Shown here piece after piece: positions 1-10,293 of a stretch of DNA of 64,000 bases (positions within the stretch are counted from its first letter, which is position 1; the number at the start of each line of letters is the position of its first letter). The notes beneath the pieces are model-generated. The model saw nothing but the letters and a program-made list of their open reading frames with translations, was not told where the DNA came from and did no database searches. This DNA comes from Bacteroidota bacterium (GTDB lineage Bacteria > Bacteroidota > Bacteroidia > AKYH767-A > OLB10): positions 151,617 through 215,616 of the forward strand of contig JADJMG010000030.1 of the NCBI GenBank assembly GCA_016709725.1, written 5' to 3'. Both the position numbers and the translations under genes were made by a program.

Positions 1-1475
1 CCGATGATACTAATTTTTCCACGCAACTCTAATCTTTCTAAACTGGTGAGGGCAGCCGATAATTGGCCCTTACCGCCATCAATAACGATGAGTTGTGGAA
101 TGGGTTGATTTTCTTCCTTCATGCGTTTGTAGCGGCGATAAATTACCTCTTCCATACTCGCAAAATCATCAGGACCAACTACCGTTTTAATATTATAATG
201 ACGGTAATCGGCTTTGGAAGGTCGACCGTTTTTGAAGACGCTCATGGCTGCGACGGCATAGTCCCCTTGGAAATTTGAATTATCGAAGCACTCTATATGA
301 TAAGGCTTTTCGGATAAGCGCAATTCTTTCTGCATCACCGTCATTAAACGCTCAATGCGATGTTCGGGATTGAGTTTATCTGCTTGCTCCATCTTATCTT
401 TCATAAAATAGCGCACATTCTTTTCGCTGAGGTCGAGCAGCTTTTTCTTATCACCAATTTTAGGAACAATAAACTGCACACCGGGAATTTCCAACTCGGG
501 TTCGAAAGGAACTACTATTTCTTTCGCGTCTCCTTCATAACGTTGACGCAGTTCCGCAATGGCGAGGCTCAATAATTCTGCGGGCGACTCATCCAGTTTC
601 TTTTTCAATTCTAAGGTGAAACTTTGCACAATGGCACCACTCATCACCTTCATGTAATTCACAAAAGCAGAATTCATCTCATCAACATAAGAATACACAT
701 CGATGTTATGAATAGTAGGATGTACAATCACACTTCGTCCTTTGTACTTCTCCAAAATTTCAATTTTCTCCTTACACAATTGAGCGTCTTCAAATTCATG
801 CATCACGGCATGCTCCTTCATTTGATCTTCTACATGACGGATTACATTGTTGATGTTTCCTTTCAGAATATCTTTAATGCCTGCGATGGATAAATCGTAC
901 TCGTCCTTCGATTGCAAACTTTCGCAAGGACCTAAACAATTTCCCACGTGATACTCCAAACACACTCGAAATTTTTTCTTTTCGATATTCTCCTTCGACA
1001 AAACTAAATTGCAAGTTCTTAGTTTAAACAATTTATTGATGAGATCCAACATGGTTTGAATCATCGTAACGGATGCATATGGTCCAAAATAGGTACTTCC
1101 ATCACTAATTTTTCGACGAGAATAAAATACTCGTGGAAAATCTTCTTTCTTGATAACAATCCATGGATACGTTTTATCATCCTTCAAGCTTACATTGTAG
1201 CGAGGTTGATATTTTTTGATGAGATTATTCTCGAGTAACAAAGCGTCGTACTCGGTTTCAACAAGAATCGTCTTTATATCTACAATTTGTCGCACCATCA
1301 TACTGATGCGCGTACTGTTATGATTTTTATTAAAATAACTGCTAACTCGTCGCTTTAAATTCTTAGCTTTTCCAATATACAAAATCCCCATATCCTCGTT
1401 ATAAAACTGATATACTCCAGGGGTATCAGGTAACGATGAAACAATTTGTTTAATATGGATATTATCGGTCGCCAA
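1..1475 (-). CDS. uvrC: UvrC, excinuclease ABC subunit C (3' end beyond window)
   Basis: UvrC makes the dual incisions of nucleotide excision repair once UvrB has bound the lesion. Translating the minus strand gives about 491 residues with no stop up to the window edge. Residues 14-92 form the GIY-YIG nuclease domain (GVYQFYN, then LYIGKAKNLKRR). A helical region with the UvrB-binding UVR-like segment follows at about 200-240. The start of the C-terminal RNase H-like nuclease domain is visible as ECFDNSNFQG and VIDGGKGQLSAA. The start is TTG at 1475-1473: the stop of the upstream glycosyltransferase lies immediately before it in the same frame, and no ATG occurs before the GIY-YIG domain. It is probably co-transcribed with the two glycosyltransferase genes. 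The family assignment is secure; only the C-terminus is missing. Confidence 0.95.
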   Translation of the reverse strand, partial: MATDNIHIKQIVSSLPDTPGVYQFYNEDMGILYIGKAKNLKRRVSSYFNKNHNSTRISMMVRQIVDIKTILVETEYDALLLENNLIKKYQPRYNVSLKDDKTYPWIVIKKEDFPRVFYSRRKISDGSTYFGPYASVTMIQTMLDLINKLFKLRTCNLVLSKENIEKKKFRVCLEYHVGNCLGPCESLQSKDEYDLSIAGIKDILKGNINNVIRHVEDQMKEHAVMHEFEDAQLCKEKIEILEKYKGRSVIVHPTIHNIDVYSYVDEMNSAFVNYMKVMSGAIVQSFTLELKKKLDESPAELLSLAIAELRQRYEGDAKEIVVPFEPELEIPGVQFIVPKIGDKKKLLDLSEKNVRYFMKDKMEQADKLNPEHRIERLMTVMQKELRLSEKPYHIECFDNSNFQGDYAVAAMSVFKNGRPSKADYRHYNIKTVVGPDDFASMEEVIYRRYKRMKEENQPIPQLIVIDGGKGQLSAALTSLERLELRGKISII

Positions 1476-2570
1476 TTAATTTTTAATAATTTCTTGATAA
1501 ATGTTCAATGTCTTTTGCGCGGTTGCTTGAAAAGAAAATTCTTGCACCTTACTTTTTGCATTGCTAATAATTTTCGTTCTTAATTCGTGATCAGCGAGTA
1601 CCTTTTGTACAGCCCTTGTTAATCCACTAACATCACCCACCTCCACCAACAAACCCGTAACTCCATCGCTCACCAATTCTGGAATTCCTCCGGCGCGTGT
1701 TGCCACTACTGGAATTTCAGCCGCAAAAGCTTCTAATACTATGGTGCCTAATCCTTCTGTTTTAGAGGTGATTAAAAACACATCCAGTGACTTCATCACT
1801 TTCGTAACATCCTTTCTGAATCCAAGAAGATGAATTCGCGAAGACAAATTATTTTCATCAATAAACTTATCAATCAAACTTTTCTCATCGCCTGTACCTG
1901 CAATAATAAAGTGCACGAATGGATTTGCATGAATTACTTCCTTGGCTACTTTTAAAAAAGTTGGAAAATCTTTATGATCGGCAAGGGCACTTAAATTACC
2001 TATAAGAATTGTTTCTTGAGAGAGATTCAATTCATCTTTCAGCAAATTACCTTCCAATGAAAAATTATAATTTGTTGTATTAATTCCTGAATGCACCACA
2101 GTGAGTTTTTTCTTATCATTCATCGAGGGTGCTGTAATATTCAAAATCATTTCTGAAACACAAATTATTTTTTTGATGGATGCATGATTATATTTCCATT
2201 TTGAAAACAAATTGGACGATACCGCAAAATCAACTCGTCGACTCACCACGATTGGTACCATATTACTAAACACAGCTGCCGACAAAACAGCTGCGCTATG
2301 TGCATGCGAATCGTGTGTATGAACTACATCAAACTTTTGTTCATTACAAATTTTTGCAATTTTCTTTGCCAGACTCAAATCCAAAAGTCCACGAGATTTA
2401 AAATTAATTACGGTAACTCCATCTTCCTTCAACCGAGTAGAGAGTTCGGAATGGAGTGGTGTTAATACACTCACCTCCACTTTCATCTCCTTCAATGCAC
2501 GAGCAAGATATGCGGCTTGCTGCTCACCACCTCGCCAGCTCATGGGTGTGGAGACATGCAACACCTTCAT
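1476..2570 (-). CDS. Glycosyltransferase family 4 (GT-B fold)
   Basis: This is a cytoplasmic GT-B glycosyltransferase of 364 residues that probably transfers a sugar from a nucleotide donor to a lipid-linked glycan or LPS core. The N-terminal acceptor half opens with the HVSTPMSWRGGEQQAA motif and a THDSHAHS stretch. The C-terminal donor half has GAGDEKSL and, near residues 272-280, the EX7E-type motif EGLGTIVLE followed by PVVATRAGGIPE. The length is normal for the family. Its ATG overlaps the stop of the GT2 gene by 4 bp (ATGA), and its TAA directly abuts the uvrC start, so the three genes probably form one transcript. The pairing with a WaaE-like GT2 suggests cell-envelope polysaccharide or LPS core assembly, but substrate and linkage cannot be read from the sequence. 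Confidence 0.88.
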   Translation of the reverse strand: MKVLHVSTPMSWRGGEQQAAYLARALKEMKVEVSVLTPLHSELSTRLKEDGVTVINFKSRGLLDLSLAKKIAKICNEQKFDVVHTHDSHAHSAAVLSAAVFSNMVPIVVSRRVDFAVSSNLFSKWKYNHASIKKIICVSEMILNITAPSMNDKKKLTVVHSGINTTNYNFSLEGNLLKDELNLSQETILIGNLSALADHKDFPTFLKVAKEVIHANPFVHFIIAGTGDEKSLIDKFIDENNLSSRIHLLGFRKDVTKVMKSLDVFLITSKTEGLGTIVLEAFAAEIPVVATRAGGIPELVSDGVTGLLVEVGDVSGLTRAVQKVLADHELRTKIISNAKSKVQEFSFQATAQKTLNIYQEIIKN

Positions 2571-3325
2571 ATTGTTTTTCCTTTTTGAAGATAATACAAG
2601 CGTAAATACTTTAGAAAAACAGCATGTGCACTATTCTTTGCAATAATATATCCAGTAAGTCCATCACGAAAACCCGACCAAACAATATAATTTTTTAAAA
2701 AACGTGCAAGGGGTTTATAAATAATTTTGGCAATACTCGAGCTCATTCCTTTATCATACATGGCTTTGGCGCCGATGGTACTGAAACGATCAATCTGTTT
2801 GATGTGATCGGAAATGGTGTTGTAGGAATAATGCAACAGATCCCCCTGTAATAACGCGGGTTTCCCTTCAAACAAATCAAAATGATCGTGCGGATTAACG
2901 CCACCCCATGTTCCTTTTCCTTTTTGATAAAGTCTCAATTTCCGATCGGGGTACCAACCACTATGCCTCACCCAATGTCCACAAAAGTTAGTGAGGCGAT
3001 TCATCAAATAACCTGAAGCACCAGGATTGGCAAGTGCTTGCTGAATACTTGACTTCAATTCCGGCGAAAGTGCTTCGTCAGCATCCAAAGAGAGCACCCA
3101 TTCGGAAGAAGCTTGATTCATTGCGAAATTCTTTTGCTCGATGTATCCCAAAAAAGCTTGATGCATCACTTTTGCATTTCTACCTCTACAGATCTCTACG
3201 GTATGATCCGTTGATCCAGAATCCACTACAATAATTTCATCGGCAATACCTTCCACACTTTGCAAGCAGCGAAGGATATTTAGTTCTTCATTAAAGGTGA
3301 TAATGACAACGGATAATGTGGGCAT
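2567..3325 (-). CDS. Glycosyltransferase family 2, WaaE/KdtX-like
   Basis: A 252-residue GT-A fold enzyme. The N-terminus has the GT2 signature VVIITFNEELNI, then VVDSGSTDHT, and the metal-binding DXD region appears as SLDADEALSPEL near residue 80. A conserved NRLTNFCGHWVRHSGWYPD stretch follows, as found in the WaaE/KdtX group that adds glucose to the inner LPS core in some Gram-negatives. No multi-helix membrane tail is present, so it is unlike the long processive GT2 enzymes. It is the first gene of the GT2-GT4-uvrC chain, overlapping the next gene by 4 bp. The WaaE-like label comes from motif similarity; the actual acceptor is inferred. Confidence 0.86.
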   Translation of the reverse strand: MPTLSVVIITFNEELNILRCLQSVEGIADEIIVVDSGSTDHTVEICRGRNAKVMHQAFLGYIEQKNFAMNQASSEWVLSLDADEALSPELKSSIQQALANPGASGYLMNRLTNFCGHWVRHSGWYPDRKLRLYQKGKGTWGGVNPHDHFDLFEGKPALLQGDLLHYSYNTISDHIKQIDRFSTIGAKAMYDKGMSSSIAKIIYKPLARFLKNYIVWSGFRDGLTGYIIAKNSAHAVFLKYLRLYYLQKGKTI

Positions 3326-3481
3326 AGCAAGAATAGGCTACAAAGTAACGTTTTTTTTGGCAAACCGATATCCTGCTAGAAAAAAGTGACTGGTCATAGA
3401 AATTAACGCTATGATTCTACCTAGGAAAATTTGCTTTTCAAAAACTTAAAATCTACTTCATTTTCAATCTTTACTTAGCAT

Positions 3482-3517
3482 TAAAAAGCCTCCCCGTAGC
3501 AAAAGCTACAAGGAGGC
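3482..3517 (-). terminator. Rho-independent terminator after the 9-PKD gene
   Basis: Read on the minus strand, GCCTCC and GTAGC arms pair around a TTTT loop with a small internal mismatch, and the stem is followed by TTTTT. It lies about 25 bp past the stop of the PKD gene. A second, weaker hairpin (ATCCGC...GCGGAT, 3519-3542) overlaps the stop codon itself. Confidence 0.8.
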
Positions 3518-3541
3518 GATCCGCATTCCGGTCAACGCGGA

Positions 3542-6067
3542 TTATTGCTGAATTGAAAATCGCGAATTAATTTGTTCTTCAGCAGTTTTTATACGGATCA
3601 AATACATTCCGGACTCCAAAGCAGATAGGTCGAAGCGCATTTGTGATACGCCTGAGGGATGTTCCTGTACTCTGCTTTGGATCAGTTGTCCTTGAATGCT
3701 TAAGATCTCAATGGTAATGGGTGCGGGTTTTGATAATTCGAATTGAATATTAATTGTTCCTTGAGAAGGATTTGGGAAGAGATTAAATGAAGATGCATTC
3801 ATGGTTTCATCAATACCGGAAGCTAACCGTAACGCATATACGCTATCACAAATGGTGATGGAATTACCAAAATTATCATACGCCGTTAAACATACCGTAT
3901 ACCATCCTGTTGCATTGTATTGATGAGTAATCGGACCGGCTCCAGCACCTGTTGTACTGTCACCAAAATTCCAAACATACTGCCAACCTGGACATGTATT
4001 TCCGATAAAGAAATAAACGTTTCCATTTCCAAAAGTGGTATCTGGTACGGCATATAGCTGAGGAATACAATTAACCCCTGATCCAATGACTACCGAATCA
4101 CAATAAGAATCTTGACAATTATTTCCTAGAATGGTTAAGCACACGAGGTAAGTTCCAGGCACTGTATAAACATGCGAAGGGGATGTTGAAGTTGAGCTAG
4201 TACCATCACCAAACGACCAAATGCTATTGGTAAAAGCACCTTGCGATTGATTCGTAAAACTAACTGCATTGGTTACTGTGTCGATTGAATACGTGTAGTA
4301 AGCTTGGCATCCTGCAGCATTAGGAACATAAATAGAATCACACCATGTATCAGCACAATTATTCAAACTATCGATTACAGTTAAGCAGACATTATACCAT
4401 CCACCTGTAGAATAATAATGATTAGGATACATCGCATTACTTACAAATCCATCTCCAAAATTCCAGTGATAATAATAATTAGGATTACTTATTGGAAAGT
4501 AGTAGTAGGTTCCAAGGCTATCAAAATATTGGAATTGCGCATTACAATTTCCAATCACATTTCCTGCTATGATGGTATCGCAGTAAGTAGCGCTGCAACC
4601 TGCGGAAGAATCCACAACAGTTAAACAAGCAATATACATTCCGCTCTGTGCATAAGTATGCGTTGGATTCACACTTGTTGAGGAAGATCCATCTCCAAAA
4701 TTCCAATAATAATTCGTTGGATTTCCTTGGGATTGATTCGTAAATGAAACTACATTATTCGCTCCTGCACTAAAAGTAAAGTAAGGCTGGCAAATGCCAG
4801 TGGGTCCGGGAATAAATACTTGCTGACAAGTTGAATCAAAACATCCGTTATTGGTTGTGATATACAAACAAACGTTATAGAATCCTGCAGCAGCAAAAGT
4901 ATGCGTTACATTTTGACCTGATGCCGTGGTCCCATCAGAAAAATACCAAGCCCAAGAATTAACAGTACCACCCGTTGAGCTTCCTGAGAAAATACCATTA
5001 TAATTTGAAGTTTGATAAGAAATGATTGCACTACATTGATTGAATGCTGGAACTTGAATGGTGTTACAAACAGAATCAATACAGCCATTAAATGTTTGAA
5101 TGATTAAACAAACAGTATAATTTCCTGCAGCACTATAATTATGAATTGGATTACTTCCGGTACCTGTACTACCATCTCCAAAGCTCCAAGAGTAATTTGC
5201 GACACTTCCAATTCCAGTGTTATATCCATTAAAGTAACTTGTTCCATTCGAAACTTGATAAAGAAACCCAGCGGAACATCCTGTAGGCGGAAGGTTCGAT
5301 ACAGAATCGCAAAAACTCATAAAGCAATTTATTGATGAATCGATTACTGTTAAACATGCCAAAAATGTTCCTTGTGTAGCATACTGATGAACTGGATAAC
5401 TTTGAGTAGACGAATTACCATCTCCAAAACTCCAGTAATAATAATAATTAGGATTATAAACAGTAGGGAAAAACCAAGTGAAGCCAGCGCTGTCGACTGC
5501 AGTAAATGAAGCATCGCAATTTCCAGTTCCTTGAAAAACGACGGTTTGACAATACGTATCGAAACAGGAAGTAGCGCTATCCAATACAGTTAAGCAAACT
5601 GTATAAACACCAGGTTGTGCAAATTGATGCCAAGGACTAATTAATGTTGAATTCGTACCATCACCAAAATTCCAATATACTTGAGTATATGGTCCCGTTG
5701 AATTATTTAAAAACTGAATGAGATTTCCTTGATAGGTGGTAGTGAAGCTCGCATGACAGGTTGCGGTGGTATTAATAAACAATGTATCACAGAATGTAGA
5801 CTGACAACCATTCAAGCTATCCCATACTGTTAAACAAACACCATAAATTCCAGGTGCATACGTATGTGTTACGTTTGATGAACTTGCCGTGCTTCCATCA
5901 CCTAAGTACCAAGATAGCGCTGAATAATTTCCGCTACTGGTATTTACAAATGAGACAGTAGTTGTTCCTGCTTGTTGATTAAAAACAAAATTCGCCTGAC
6001 ATTGTGCCGAAGCGGTTTGACTAAAGACTAATAAAAAGAAAGAAATAATTAGGGTAAGCTTTTTCAT
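3542..6067 (-). CDS. T9SS-exported surface protein with nine cysteine-rich PKD repeats
   Basis: An 841-residue secreted protein. It starts with a Sec signal peptide (MKKLTLIISFFLLVFS then ASAQC). Nine PKD repeats follow, each recognisable by W-x-F-G-D-G, a short S/T-rich loop, and H-x-Y...G-x-Y-x-V-C-L-T. Each repeat also carries three further cysteines, two after the CLT strand (as in GC...TYC) and one at the start of the next repeat (C-x-A-x-F), an arrangement that suggests a disulphide ladder. The last ~80 residues are a type A T9SS sorting domain (LFPNPSQG, SIQGQLI, GMYLIRI). PKD domains usually mediate adhesion or act as stalks; no catalytic domain is visible. A paralogue with seven repeats lies at 43050-45185. 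It appears monocistronic, with its own promoter and terminator. Confidence 0.9.
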   Translation of the reverse strand: MKKLTLIISFFLLVFSQTASAQCQANFVFNQQAGTTTVSFVNTSSGNYSALSWYLGDGSTASSSNVTHTYAPGIYGVCLTVWDSLNGCQSTFCDTLFINTTATCHASFTTTYQGNLIQFLNNSTGPYTQVYWNFGDGTNSTLISPWHQFAQPGVYTVCLTVLDSATSCFDTYCQTVVFQGTGNCDASFTAVDSAGFTWFFPTVYNPNYYYYWSFGDGNSSTQSYPVHQYATQGTFLACLTVIDSSINCFMSFCDSVSNLPPTGCSAGFLYQVSNGTSYFNGYNTGIGSVANYSWSFGDGSTGTGSNPIHNYSAAGNYTVCLIIQTFNGCIDSVCNTIQVPAFNQCSAIISYQTSNYNGIFSGSSTGGTVNSWAWYFSDGTTASGQNVTHTFAAAGFYNVCLYITTNNGCFDSTCQQVFIPGPTGICQPYFTFSAGANNVVSFTNQSQGNPTNYYWNFGDGSSSTSVNPTHTYAQSGMYIACLTVVDSSAGCSATYCDTIIAGNVIGNCNAQFQYFDSLGTYYYFPISNPNYYYHWNFGDGFVSNAMYPNHYYSTGGWYNVCLTVIDSLNNCADTWCDSIYVPNAAGCQAYYTYSIDTVTNAVSFTNQSQGAFTNSIWSFGDGTSSTSTSPSHVYTVPGTYLVCLTILGNNCQDSYCDSVVIGSGVNCIPQLYAVPDTTFGNGNVYFFIGNTCPGWQYVWNFGDSTTGAGAGPITHQYNATGWYTVCLTAYDNFGNSITICDSVYALRLASGIDETMNASSFNLFPNPSQGTINIQFELSKPAPITIEILSIQGQLIQSRVQEHPSGVSQMRFDLSALESGMYLIRIKTAEEQINSRFSIQQ

Positions 6068-6098
6068 TGGTACTGGTTGTTGGGGTTGAACTATGAAT

Positions 6099-6128
6099 CA
6101 AAAGTACTTTTTGACTTTCGAAGCCAAA
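6099..6128 (-). promoter_or_regulatory. Bacteroidota-type promoter of the 9-PKD gene
   Basis: On the minus strand TTTG (-33) is followed by an 18-nt spacer and TACTTTTG (-7), matching the TTTG-N17..23-TAnnTTTG consensus. The -7 element ends about 31 nt before the start codon. Confidence 0.6.
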
Positions 6129-6240
6129 AGTTGATTTTCTCAAATAATTACGCATTCAGATGATAATATTTAAGATTCAGATCTATAAAGCAACTTTGTA
6201 TAACATTCACAATATCAATAATTAAGGAAATATAATCACG

Positions 6241-7695
6241 TTAAATATGCATTCTTACCCAATTTCCATAGTCAATGATCACCCCATCTCCTTCATAATT
6301 CTTACGTGTCCAATCTGAAAATGCCTTCATTTTATCCATCAATTTAACATCCTTCTTGACTTCAGCGACATTTAGCATTCGTTTTAGGATCTCAAGGATC
6401 TCTCTTTCGGCGTAGTGATCTTCGTCGGCGATAAGTTTTTTATACTCCTTATTGAGTCGATTCATCTTATACTCGAGTACATCCATTTGTTGCAACTCAT
6501 ATCGATTAAGTAATTCGCCAATCGAAATTTTCAAACGCAAAGAGGCATCTGCGCTTTTAAATCCATCTAACATAGAAAGCTTACCAAAATGTTTAATAGC
6601 CACTTTATAATTTGTTTGATCAAAATGCAAAACGGCTAAATTCAAATACACAAACCATAAATAATAAGCATTCGATTTAATACGCGACTGATCTTTTAAA
6701 TCTTCCAAGATTGTGATGGCCTGTACGGGATCTAAAACCGAATAATTTATTACGAGTGCATTATAAAAAAAGAAAAAATATTTATCAAAATGCAATTGAT
6801 TAAATTCATCCATGGCCACCTTCAACTTTTCTGCCCAAAGCAAACTTTCTTTTAGTTTATCAGTTTTAAATAATGTATTCACGATATACGTTAACATCTG
6901 CAACTTCGTATCATGATTAGAACGATTAAAGAGTCCATCTTTCTCAAATTCCTTAAAGGTGGAGAGCAGGTATTGTTCGAGAGGTTTATACTCGTGTCGT
7001 TGTAACAAAACTTGACTAACGGCTCGGTAGATACGAAAACGTAGCTGTGGACTATTTTTTAAATCACGGTCTTTGATAAAATCGTCCGTTGTTTTCTTTA
7101 AAAGGTCAAGAAATGGATTACGATCTGGCGCAAAATTTTGCGTTGTTTTCAATCGATACGTTACCACCGCCAACAAGTCATCGATAGCACGAATGTCTTC
7201 CAATCGTTGACGATTTTCCTTTCTTTTGTCGATGAATTTTTGTGGGTCAACTTGTAATGACTCATGTGAAAGTCGAATGTACTCTCCAAAAACAATATCC
7301 AGCAATTCATAATTCTCAATCGACTCAGCGCTTCGTTCACAACGGCGTAAATAATAACGCGCTTCTTCCAATAAATTTTTGCTAAAAAAAAACTTATACA
7401 AAGCGAGCATATGACAAGCGTGGACAAAGGCATCATCCTCATAATGCAACACCGACAATGATTTATTTAGATCGCTCAGCAATCGATTCTTTAAGCGATA
7501 CCACGCATTCTTTGAATCAGAAGGATAAAGTTTTTGCATGAATGCTTCCTCTTTGTCCTCGTCGTTCTTCCTTAAAAAGTCGAAAAGCTGGATGTCTTTC
7601 CGTTCAAACGACTGCTGTGTACGGCTAGCAAAGAGCTTAAAATACCTTACTTGCTCCTTATTGAGCGACTTTACTAAACGGGGAAGATGGTCCAT
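6241..7695 (-). CDS. Uncharacterised helical cytoplasmic protein
   Basis: A 484-residue protein that I do not recognise by name. It has no signal peptide, membrane segment or enzymatic motif. Composition and pattern (leucine, lysine and aromatic residues at helical spacing; repeats such as YLRRCERSAESIENYELLD and KVAIKHFGKLSMLDGF) suggest a tetratricopeptide-like helical solenoid along its whole length. Similar long TPR-like proteins of unknown role are common in Bacteroidota. It is transcribed alone and is divergent from the frameshifted gene at 7795. The reading frame is certain from its length and codon use; its function is unknown. Confidence 0.75.
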   Translation of the reverse strand: MDHLPRLVKSLNKEQVRYFKLFASRTQQSFERKDIQLFDFLRKNDEDKEEAFMQKLYPSDSKNAWYRLKNRLLSDLNKSLSVLHYEDDAFVHACHMLALYKFFFSKNLLEEARYYLRRCERSAESIENYELLDIVFGEYIRLSHESLQVDPQKFIDKRKENRQRLEDIRAIDDLLAVVTYRLKTTQNFAPDRNPFLDLLKKTTDDFIKDRDLKNSPQLRFRIYRAVSQVLLQRHEYKPLEQYLLSTFKEFEKDGLFNRSNHDTKLQMLTYIVNTLFKTDKLKESLLWAEKLKVAMDEFNQLHFDKYFFFFYNALVINYSVLDPVQAITILEDLKDQSRIKSNAYYLWFVYLNLAVLHFDQTNYKVAIKHFGKLSMLDGFKSADASLRLKISIGELLNRYELQQMDVLEYKMNRLNKEYKKLIADEDHYAEREILEILKRMLNVAEVKKDVKLMDKMKAFSDWTRKNYEGDGVIIDYGNWVRMHI

Positions 7696-7794
7696 TTCAA
7701 TGCGATTTGAACGCGTAAGATATAAAAAAAATATGTTTTACGGTACCAAGTCGGTTCCGTAGCTTTGATTTAATAAATAACCCGAACTCTAAAA

Positions 7795-8477
7795 ATGCAA
7801 CGCATCCTTAAGATTTGCTTCTTTCTTCTCCTTCTAAATGCAGGAGTTGTCTCTGGACAGGCGCATTTGCGGGTAAATACTATTATCAATTGGCCCGATA
7901 CGGTCTATAATGGACAGATTTTGCCACTTGGTGCTACGGTAGAAAACATAGGCACTGCGGCTTACACAGGTCCACTCCAGATAATACTTCGTACCGATAG
8001 CAATGTTTTCTCCTACATCTATTATAATCAAACTACGATATTCACCATCAATCCGGGAGATACGCTTAGTTTTTTCCCTCCTGGGGATACTTATTTGATG
8101 GATCAGTTTTCCGACCGGGAAACAATGTAGTAGTGGTATGGCCGCACAGCTCACAAGCCTTGACTGTTGATACCGCCACCTTCACAACTTTCTTTATAAA
8201 CAATCAATCGGTTGGTATCGATGACCCGACGAAAATCCCTGGTTTGAGTGTTTATCCCAATCCTGCGAATGAATTTGCTCAAATATGGAGTCCAGAAATT
8301 CAGCTTGAAAGCGTAAGAATTATAAACAGTCTGGGGCAGGAAATCAGAAATGAAAACGCAGGTTACACCTTCAAAATGAACCTTAGTTTAAGCGATTTGC
8401 CAGCTGGATTCTATTTATTAGAAATTATTGGAAGCGGGATTCACCGATCGACCATCCGCTTAATGAAACAAGATTAG
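7795..8477 (+). CDS. Small T9SS cargo protein with CARDB-like domain, broken by a -1 frameshift
   Basis: Two adjacent frames form one gene. The first (7795-8130) has a signal peptide (MQRILKICFFLLLLNAGVVSG) and a CARDB-like beta domain (INWPDTVYNGQ, GATVENIGTAAYTG). The second, entered one base early, continues RPGNNVVVVWPHSSQALT and ends in a T9SS type A domain (SVYPNPANE, NSLGQEI, GFYLLEI). The shift must lie between a stop in the second frame at 8067 and the stop of the first frame at 8130. The likeliest place is the T6 run at 8070-8075 or the G4 run at 8083-8086, each needing one extra base. The intact product would be about 226 residues. A terminator follows at 8524. Confidence 0.75.
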
Positions 8478-8523
8478 CTTTTCCGATTAGATTAGTAAGA
8501 TTAGACTTTTCCGCTTTGTACAT

Positions 8524-8571
8524 AAAGCCGTAGCAATCCCACACAGAGATATGTTACGGCTTTATTTTATT
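8524..8571 (+). terminator. Rho-independent terminator
   Basis: AAAGCCGTA at 8524-8532 pairs with TACGGCTTT at 8555-8563, giving a 9-bp stem with a 22-nt loop, followed by ATTTTATT. It lies about 50 bp after the frameshifted gene ending at 8477. Confidence 0.6.
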
Positions 8572-8665
8572 CCCTATTTATAGGGATATTTCTTAATAAT
8601 TCGGTTTAACATTTAATATCCTTATTCATGTTTTTACTTTTACAAATAAATCTACATCATAAATC

Positions 8666-9975
8666 ATGAATCCAAGACTTTCAGGTATTATCTTATTACT
8701 ATCCGTATTAATTCCATGTGTAACAACAGCACAATGGTCAACAGCCAACTTATCGTCAGGGCGGTACTTATTAGCTGCAGGAGCAACAGGAAACACTGCT
8801 ATAATAGCTGGTGGAATTGGACAAATTTCCATTCCACCTGGGGTTTCTGATATCTATAATGCCACTGCAAATACATGGACAGGGAATACTCTATCTGTTG
8901 GAAGAACTTGGTTAAGCGGTGCAGGTGCAGGCGATAAAATTGCCTTTGCTGGAGGAGCCAATGATTGGATCTTTGCAATCTATGATCAAGTTGATATTTA
9001 TAATACCACGACTTCACTATGGTCTATTTATAACTTATCTGCACCACGCTACAAGTTAGCTGCTGCGGGCACAAATAATCGAATTATATTTGCTGGAGGA
9101 GTGGATGATGGGCAGGGAATTGTTTCCAATAAAGCAGAAATTTTTAATACTCTTACTTCTTCGTGGTTTGTTTCCACCATTTCGGTTGCGCGCTTTAATT
9201 TGTGTGGTGCTGCAACCGATTCGATTGCCATTTTGCTGGAGGAGAAGATCTTTTAGGTAACGTAAAAAACACAGTCGATATATTAAACACCAATACCTAT
9301 ACCTGGACAACCGCCACATTATCTCAAGCTCGAAAAAATAGCGGAGCTTGTTCTGCCGGGGGGAAAATCTTTATTGCTGGTGGTATCGATTCATTAGGAC
9401 AGGCAAGTAAGCGAGTAGACATTTACGACCTAAGCACTGGAACATGGAGCATTGATTCACTTTCTCAAGCAAGAACATTTTTAAGTGCTGCAGGAGTTGG
9501 CACAAAAGCAATTTTTGCAGGTGGATCAGATGCAAACACATCTGTATCCTCTAAACGTGTCGATATTTACGACGCCGTTAGTGGAACTTGGACTATTGAT
9601 TCATTAGCCACTGCTCGAACATTTGCCGCAGCAACTTCAGTCAACAATAAATTTATTATTGGAGGGGGAACCACTTTACCGTTCAACATATTAACCAGTA
9701 TAGAAATGTACACCGTTAGCTCGGTAGGTTTAGAAGAAAACAATACAACTACAGATGAAATTACGGTATATCCTAATCCTGCACAAGATTTAATTTCCTT
9801 TGAAATAAATTCCAATGAAAATAATAATTCAATTGAAATCTACAATTCTCTTGGACAAATTCAATGGAGTCAAGTAGCAAAACAAGGAATGAATACTGTT
9901 TCTATTGTTTCATGGCCTCGTGGGATTTATATTTTGAGAAATGGAAATAGGCAACAGCGATTTGTTAAGAATTGA
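8666..9975 (+). CDS. Kelch-repeat T9SS cargo protein, broken by a -1 frameshift
   Basis: One gene split over two frames. The 5' part (to 9256) has a signal peptide ending CVTTAQW and then kelch repeats, each about 48 residues, with IIFAGG or IAFAGG followed by VDIYN and a W. The 3' part continues the same repeats (IFIAGGIDSLGQASKRVDIYD) and ends in a T9SS type A domain (VYPNPAQD, NSLGQIQ, GIYILRN). The frames join at a T4 run at 9231-9234, where one more T restores the reading IFAGGEDLLGN. The intact product would be about 435 residues and form a secreted beta-propeller. No catalytic residues can be assigned. The gene appears to be transcribed alone. Confidence 0.8.
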
Positions 9976-10043
9976 TGTTAGATGTTGGATGTTAGATTTA
10001 GTCGGTAAATCTTTGCGCTTGCCTCCTTGGGGAGGACTTCGCG

Positions 10044-10061
10044 TCCCGATAGCTATCGGGA
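10044..10061. repeat. Palindrome TCCCGATAGCTATCGGGA in a repeat-rich spacer
   Basis: A perfect 18-bp palindrome. It lies in the gene-free stretch 9976-10293, which also has short GATGTTAGATGTTGG direct repeats at 9974-10000, a CTTTGCG...CTTTGCGAGAAAC segment recurring near 10228, and a CCTCTCC...GGAGAGG inverted repeat near 10155-10190. A second exact copy of the palindrome is at 10964 and a degenerate one near 34068. No gene is visible in the stretch. Confidence 0.8.
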
Positions 10062-10293
10062 TTGCGCCTTTGCGAGAAACTATAACGAAGTGAAAACTGT
10101 CGAAGAGAAAAGCATTATTCGAATGCGACTAAATTATTGTAAGCCTATTGTTCAAGCCTCTCCCTAGCCCTCTCCAGAGGAGAGGGAATTATAAAATTAA
10201 ATTTATAAGTTTAATTTGGAATTAACCATAGAAATCTTTGCGAGAAACTTTTCCTTCATTGGTTTTCGTGGCTTTGGTAAGAAAAAAATTGAC